Shown here: positions 6,275 through 9,552 of the stretch, piece by piece
Numbering within the stretch: the first letter of the stretch is position 1
How the letters are laid out: the number at the start of each line of letters is the position of its first letter
Origin: an uncultured bacterium
Lineage (GTDB): Bacteria > Bacillota > Clostridia > Lachnospirales > Lachnospiraceae
Length of the DNA stretch: 9,552 nt
NCBI GenBank assembly: GCA_905215625.1
Contig: CAJMQQ010000074.1
Coordinates: 1-9,552, forward strand
Reading direction: 5' to 3'
The notes under the pieces: model-generated
Databases searched by the model: none
Seen by the model: the letters and a program-made list of their open reading frames with translations, nothing else
Told to the model about the DNA's origin: nothing
Made by a program: the position numbers and the translations under genes

Positions 6275-7660
6275 ATGAGTAAAATTTTAATAAAAAATGC
6301 AAAAGCAATTGTAACATGTAATGCAAAAGATGACGTGTTTTATGATTCGGATTTATTGATTGATGGAGCAAAAATCTCTGCAATCGGAAAGAATCTTCCG
6401 GCAGAGGATGCAGAGGTGATTGATGGAACAGGGAAATTTGTATATCCCGGAATGGTAAATACGCATCATCATTTTTTTCAGACCTTTGTAAGAAATCTGA
6501 TTACCATTGATTATCCACATCTGACAGTTATGGATTGGATTGATAAAATTTATCGCATTTTCCAGAACATTGATGATCAGATTATTTATTATTCTTCTTT
6601 GACTGCCATGGCTGACCTGTTAAAACACGGATGTACTACAGCATTTGATCATCAGTATTGTTATACAACAACAACCGGAAAAAGACCGGTTGATCGTCAG
6701 ATGGAAGCAGCAGCCCAGTTGGGAATCCGTTATCATGCAGGGCGTGGAGGAAACACACTGCCGAGAGAAGAGGGAAGTTCTATTCCGGCAGCTATGGTGG
6801 AAACGACAGATGAGTTTATTCGGGATTGTGAGCGATTGATCGATCAATATCATGATGCATCTCCATATTCTATGAGTCAGATCGTAGTGTCTCCATGTCA
6901 GCCGATCAACTGTTATAGAGATACGTTTGTAGAATCTGTAAAACTGGCAAGAGATAAAGGTGTCCGTTTGCATACACATCTTGGAGAAGGAGAAAGTGAA
7001 GGAATCCGGGAACGTTATGGGATGCGTACATTGGATTGGTGTGAGAAAATTGGATTTATTGGAGATGATGTTTTTTATGCACATGCATGGGAATTAACGC
7101 AGGCAGAATACGAAAAAATTGCGAAAACAGGAACAGGAATCTCCCATTGTCCGGCACCTGCAGTTCTTGGTGGTTTCCCTATTCTGGATATCAAAAAACT
7201 TCAGGAAATGGGAGTTCTTGTTAGTCTTGGGTGTGATGGTTCTGCTACGAATGACAGTTCAAATGAGTTGGATGCACTGCGTATGGCGTATCTGATGCAG
7301 GCATATCATACAAAAGAAAGAGGAGGAAGTGTTTCTGCTTATGACATGTTAAAAGTAGCAACCATCAATGGTGCAAAAACACTTGGAAGAATGGATCTTG
7401 GTTCTCTGGAACCGGAAAAAGGAGCAGACATGTTTTTGGTTGATACACGTAGTCTGGAATTTACAGGAGCAGTACATGATCCGAAAAACCTTCTTGCAAG
7501 AGTCGGTGTAACAGGGCCGGTGTGGATGACCATAGTGAATGGAAAAATTGTATATGCAGACGGACATTTAACCGGTGTGGATGAAGAGAAACTTGCTCAG
7601 GAGGGGGAAGAGGTCTGCACAAAAGTATTGAGAAATCAGTTTCCGAATTACTGGAAGTAA
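6275..7660 (+). CDS. Amidohydrolase, likely 8-oxoguanine or isoxanthopterin-type deaminase (COG0402)
   Basis: This is a cytosolic metal-dependent deaminase of 461 residues in the amidohydrolase superfamily that also holds guanine deaminase, SsnA and AtzB/TrzA. All ligands for a single metal are present: H64 and H66 in VNTHHHFFQT, H235 in HTHLGE with catalytic E238 (HxxE motif), H270 in FYAHAWEL, and D321 in SLGCDGSATNDSSNE. The NTHHHFFQT and DGSATNDSSNE stretches resemble the Pseudomonas Pa0142-type 8-oxoguanine deaminase more than SsnA or guanine deaminase. The reaction would be hydrolytic removal of an exocyclic amino group as ammonia. GGAGG (6263-6267) precedes the ATG. It lies 27 nt after the second permease gene and closes the operon, so its substrate probably arrives through the transporter, or derives from that ligand after cleavage of a sugar. 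Isoxanthopterin, pterin or guanine are alternative substrates. Confidence 0.85.
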   Translation: MSKILIKNAKAIVTCNAKDDVFYDSDLLIDGAKISAIGKNLPAEDAEVIDGTGKFVYPGMVNTHHHFFQTFVRNLITIDYPHLTVMDWIDKIYRIFQNIDDQIIYYSSLTAMADLLKHGCTTAFDHQYCYTTTTGKRPVDRQMEAAAQLGIRYHAGRGGNTLPREEGSSIPAAMVETTDEFIRDCERLIDQYHDASPYSMSQIVVSPCQPINCYRDTFVESVKLARDKGVRLHTHLGEGESEGIRERYGMRTLDWCEKIGFIGDDVFYAHAWELTQAEYEKIAKTGTGISHCPAPAVLGGFPILDIKKLQEMGVLVSLGCDGSATNDSSNELDALRMAYLMQAYHTKERGGSVSAYDMLKVATINGAKTLGRMDLGSLEPEKGADMFLVDTRSLEFTGAVHDPKNLLARVGVTGPVWMTIVNGKIVYADGHLTGVDEEKLAQEGEEVCTKVLRNQFPNYWK

Positions 7661-7678
7661 GATAAAACAGAAAGGAAA

Positions 7679-7738
7679 GACCGCGAGGCTGCCACAGAAT
7701 GTCAATAAAAAGTGGTATGCCTGAGCGGTCTGTTTTTT
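7679..7738. terminator. Intrinsic terminator of the transporter-deaminase operon, possibly bidirectional
   Basis: GACCGC (7679-7684) pairs with GCGGTC (7725-7730), AGGC (7686-7689) with GCCT (7719-7722) and CCAC (7692-7695) with GTGG (7712-7715), with small internal loops. TGTTTTTT follows on the plus strand. The convergent SleC-like gene has its stop codon inside this T-run (7737-7739). Read on the minus strand, the hairpin is followed by the looser run TTTCCTTTCTGTTTT, so it may terminate that gene too. Confidence 0.88.
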
Positions 7739-9002
7739 AAACTAATTCGGCAATTCTGGTGACGCCTACGTAAATTTCCTGAATTTCATACCAGGTAGAG
7801 TAATCCACCACACCGGTTACAGGGAGACCAAATACTTTTTGGAATTCCCGGATTGCATTCTGGGTAGCTTCTCCATAGATTCCATCTGCTGTTATCTTAG
7901 GAAGTGCAGGATAGGAATTGGCAATGACATTCAGCTGTTCCTGTATCTGTCGCACTTTAGGTCCGGAGGAACCGATGTCCAGGGGATTTCCTGGCCATGA
8001 AGCAGGAATACCGGAAATTTCTTCTGCGCTGTTGATATACATATTATCTCCATAAAAATTGCGAAGAATTTCAATAGCAGAGTAGCCCTGGTCACCCAAA
8101 TACTTCGACCCCCACTGTGTCATCCAATTTGGACACTGGACCCGTTCTCCGTCACAGTATTGGGTGAGAATGGGCTGCCGTACGCCAGGGCGAGACAGAT
8201 AGTTGTCGAAAAGTTCGTCTACGATTTGGGAAATGCTTTCAAAAATATTGCGCCCGTACATCCATTTGTGGTCAAAGGCAGTGGAAGAAGTGATGGTGAA
8301 ATCGTAGCCTTTGTTCCGGTACCACTCTGTATACACGCGATTTAGTGTAAAAGACATAATAGCCAGAACATTGGCTCGGATAGTATCCGCCGGCCAAGTG
8401 GCGTAGATTTCACTGCTGGCCACATTCTTGATATAATCCCGGTAGCGCACATAATAATCTTTGGCGGAGGGATTGGTAGGGACTCCATCATGAACTACCA
8501 CATATTCAGGAATGACTACCCGGTTTAAGACGATTTCGCCGGAGGTATCCATAGGTTTGATTTCGTCTTCCGGGATTTTGGGCGGGTATTCCCCGTAGAG
8601 TGTATGCGCAGGAATGACAATGTCTTCAAAGGTATTTTGAGGCGTAGAAGGATTCATGACGGCTCTTTGAATGGCCGTGGCATCCGGCAGGATTTCCGCG
8701 CCGGATATGTCCAAATCTTCAAATCCTTCTCTGGAAATGCGAAAGGTATATTCCGCATAGGGCTGGTATTCGGAGGGAGCCATACTGTATTCCAGAGGGG
8801 GTGCGGGCAGCGTGATTTCCGGAATCATGCCGCTTGCATCTGTTTTTACTTCTTCAATGACGGAATCCGGCTCTCCGGAGTAGGAAATGGTAACGGTAGC
8901 ATCCTCGACAGGCTGATTTTTCAGAGCGGATATTACATAGAGGCGAAGCTTGCCTTCATCGGTCTGCTGGGTCTGTGCTGTTTTCAGGGGAGGTAAATAC
9001 AT
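7737..9002 (-). CDS. SleC-like spore cortex-lytic protein (SpoIID/LytB-type plus peptidoglycan-binding domain)
   Basis: The protein has 421 residues. Residues about 18-135 form a beta-rich N-terminal part (KLRLYVISALKNQPVEDATVT), like the pre/pro region of clostridial SleC. Residues about 181-320 resemble the SpoIID/LytB lytic transglycosylase region: DYIKNVASSEIYATWP carries a candidate catalytic Glu198, and CDGERVQCPNWMTQWGSKYL with Cys283 and Cys290 matches the end of that domain. Residues 339-412 form a peptidoglycan-binding type 1 domain (DGIYGEATQNAIREFQKVFG). Order and length fit SleC (about 440 residues), the cortex hydrolase activated by Csp proteases during germination. No Csp gene is in the window and no signal peptide is seen, as expected for a protein packed from the mother cell. 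The ATG at 9002-9000 is the first available start after an in-frame stop and has GAGG 7 nt upstream. It appears more GC-rich than the transporter genes. Confidence 0.8.
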   Translation of the reverse strand: MYLPPLKTAQTQQTDEGKLRLYVISALKNQPVEDATVTISYSGEPDSVIEEVKTDASGMIPEITLPAPPLEYSMAPSEYQPYAEYTFRISREGFEDLDISGAEILPDATAIQRAVMNPSTPQNTFEDIVIPAHTLYGEYPPKIPEDEIKPMDTSGEIVLNRVVIPEYVVVHDGVPTNPSAKDYYVRYRDYIKNVASSEIYATWPADTIRANVLAIMSFTLNRVYTEWYRNKGYDFTITSSTAFDHKWMYGRNIFESISQIVDELFDNYLSRPGVRQPILTQYCDGERVQCPNWMTQWGSKYLGDQGYSAIEILRNFYGDNMYINSAEEISGIPASWPGNPLDIGSSGPKVRQIQEQLNVIANSYPALPKITADGIYGEATQNAIREFQKVFGLPVTGVVDYSTWYEIQEIYVGVTRIAELV

Positions 9003-9030
9003 AGGAAAACCTCGGATTTTTTCATTGGTT

Positions 9031-9058
9031 TAGTATATGCAGCAGGCCCCAAAGGGTG
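9031..9058 (-). promoter_or_regulatory. Candidate sigma-K/sigma-E type sporulation promoter for the SleC-like gene
   Basis: On the minus strand, CATATACTA (9039-9031) matches the mother-cell -10 pattern CATANNNTA, and CACC (9058-9055) lies 15 nt upstream, as expected for a sigma-K -35 box. The implied start of transcription leaves a leader of about 20 nt, enough for the GAGG ribosome site at 9013-9010. The match is short, so it rests partly on the gene's predicted sporulation role. Confidence 0.45.
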
Positions 9059-9100
9059 TGAAAAGTCAAATTAAAAAGACATTTTAAACCAAACCATTCG

Positions 9101-9109
9101 CATAAAATA
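9101..9109 (+). promoter_or_regulatory. Possible sporulation-type -10 element upstream of the holin-like gene
   Basis: CATAAAATA fits the CATANNNTA pattern and also differs by one base from the sigma-E consensus CATACANT. It sits 22 nt before the GGAGG ribosome site. No clear -35 element is seen at the matching distance, and the region is AT-rich, so a chance match is quite possible. Confidence 0.25.
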
Positions 9110-9143
9110 AATAAAAAGCAGGCGCAGTCATGGAGGCATAGGT

Positions 9144-9437
9144 GTGAATCAGATTATGGATTATGTAAAACCCGAACTTCTGGTGATAGCAATTGTTCTT
9201 TATTTCATTGGCATGTGGTTAAAACAAGCACAGACAGTAAAGGATAAGTACATTCCATTATTGCTTGGGGGGATGGGAATTATAATCAGTGCGGTTTATA
9301 TTTTCGCTACATGCCAATGCAATAGCAGCCAGAAAATTGCATTGGCAGTATTTACCGCAGTTACGCAAGGCGTTCTCGTTGCCGGTTTAAGTACATATGT
9401 GAACCAAATCATAAAACAGCTGAATAAAAATAAATGA
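9144..9437 (+). CDS. Small holin-like membrane protein (Phage_holin_5_2 type)
   Basis: The product is a 97-residue membrane protein with three predicted helices (about 11-27, 36-56 and 64-84) and a basic hydrophilic C-terminus (KQLNKNK), the profile of a small class I-like holin. The opening pattern YVKPELLVIAIVLYFIGM followed by KDKYIPLLLGGMGI resembles the Phage_holin_5_2 family as I recall it. Phage relatives make membrane holes that let an endolysin reach the wall. The start is GTG at 9144, supported by GGAGG (9132-9136) 7 nt upstream; the internal ATG at 9156 lacks such spacing. No other phage gene is visible. It is divergent from the SleC-like hydrolase, which suggests either a prophage remnant or a recruited holin working with a spore or wall-lytic enzyme. 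Its role here is unproven. Confidence 0.75.
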   Translation: MNQIMDYVKPELLVIAIVLYFIGMWLKQAQTVKDKYIPLLLGGMGIIISAVYIFATCQCNSSQKIALAVFTAVTQGVLVAGLSTYVNQIIKQLNKNK

Positions 9438-9446
9438 TGTAAATAC

Positions 9447-9494
9447 AAAGATAGCTGAAACCCTGCATAAATACTGGATTTCAGCTATCTTTTC
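9447..9494. terminator. Bidirectional terminator between the holin-like gene and the tRNA gene
   Basis: A perfect 14-bp inverted repeat, AAAGATAGCTGAAA (9447-9460) and its complement (9479-9492), encloses an 18-nt loop. The plus strand runs through CTTTTCC and the minus strand through CTTTGTATTT, so the hairpin can end both the holin-like transcript and the convergent tRNA transcript. Confidence 0.85.
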
Positions 9495-9499
9495 CGCTA

Positions 9500-9552
9500 A
9501 GCTGAAAATGGGACTCGAACCCACGACCCCTTCATTACGAGTGAAGTGCTCT
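9500..9552 (-). tRNA. tRNA-Thr (anticodon CGT), partial, 5' end beyond the window
   Basis: Read on the minus strand from the window edge: the end of the D arm (AGAGC), then an anticodon arm with stem CTTCA/TGAAG (9546-9542 and 9534-9530) around the loop CTCGTAA. The anticodon CGT (9539-9537) reads the threonine codon ACG. The T arm is GTGGG-TTCGAGT-CCCAT, followed by the 3' acceptor strand TTTCAGC (9507-9501) and discriminator T (9500). CCA is not encoded and must be added after transcription. The 5' acceptor strand and most of the D arm lie outside the window. Confidence 0.92.

Noticed and set aside
8604..8996. 130-codon open frame on the plus strand opposite the SleC-like gene
   Set aside because: It lies entirely antisense to a well-supported gene, has no ribosome site that I can see, and its translation resembles no family I recognise.
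1..9552. CRISPR array or long tandem repeats
   Set aside because: No regularly spaced repeats were seen anywhere in the window on either strand.

Overview
The window looks like chromosome from a spore-forming, gut-type Lachnospiraceae or related Clostridia. The evidence is AT-rich codon use, strong AAGGAGG-type ribosome sites, sigma-A promoters, intrinsic terminators, a clostridial-type spore cortex-lytic protein and a tRNA gene with no encoded CCA. The genus cannot be fixed from the sequence alone.

Layout. At 1-155 there is a structured leader, cut by the window edge, ahead of ribU (156-794), the substrate-binding membrane subunit of a riboflavin ECF transporter. A hairpin over the ribU ribosome site can form in two exclusive ways, which suggests leader control. 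ribU converges on an XRE-cupin repressor-type gene (886-1488, minus strand), with a bidirectional terminator between them. The regulator is divergent from a five-gene plus-strand operon: a BMP/PnrA-type substrate-binding lipoprotein (1638-2654), a double-domain ABC ATPase (2743-4269), two permeases (4269-5303 and 5306-6247) and a cytosolic amidohydrolase of the 8-oxoguanine/isoxanthopterin deaminase type (6275-7660). The shared intergenic region holds two back-to-back sigma-A promoters. The operon promoter is an exact consensus, with a perfect 14-bp palindrome over its -10 box. A hairpin with a short T-run after the lipoprotein gene probably makes the binding protein more abundant than the rest.

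How the genes work together. The lipoprotein captures a nucleoside-like or heterocyclic ligand outside the cell. The ABC complex imports it, and the deaminase opens its catabolism or salvage by releasing ammonia. The XRE-cupin protein is the likely ligand-sensing switch. Purine nucleosides are the default guess. An oxidised purine, a pterin or a flavin-like compound is also possible, given the deaminase family and the ribU neighbour.

Right part. After a terminator, a minus-strand SleC-like protein (SpoIID/LytB-type catalytic region plus peptidoglycan-binding domain, 7737-9002) is divergent from a small holin-like membrane protein (9144-9437). Both have a sporulation-type CATANNNTA element upstream. 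The window ends inside a minus-strand tRNA-Thr(CGT), which shares a bidirectional terminator with the holin-like gene.
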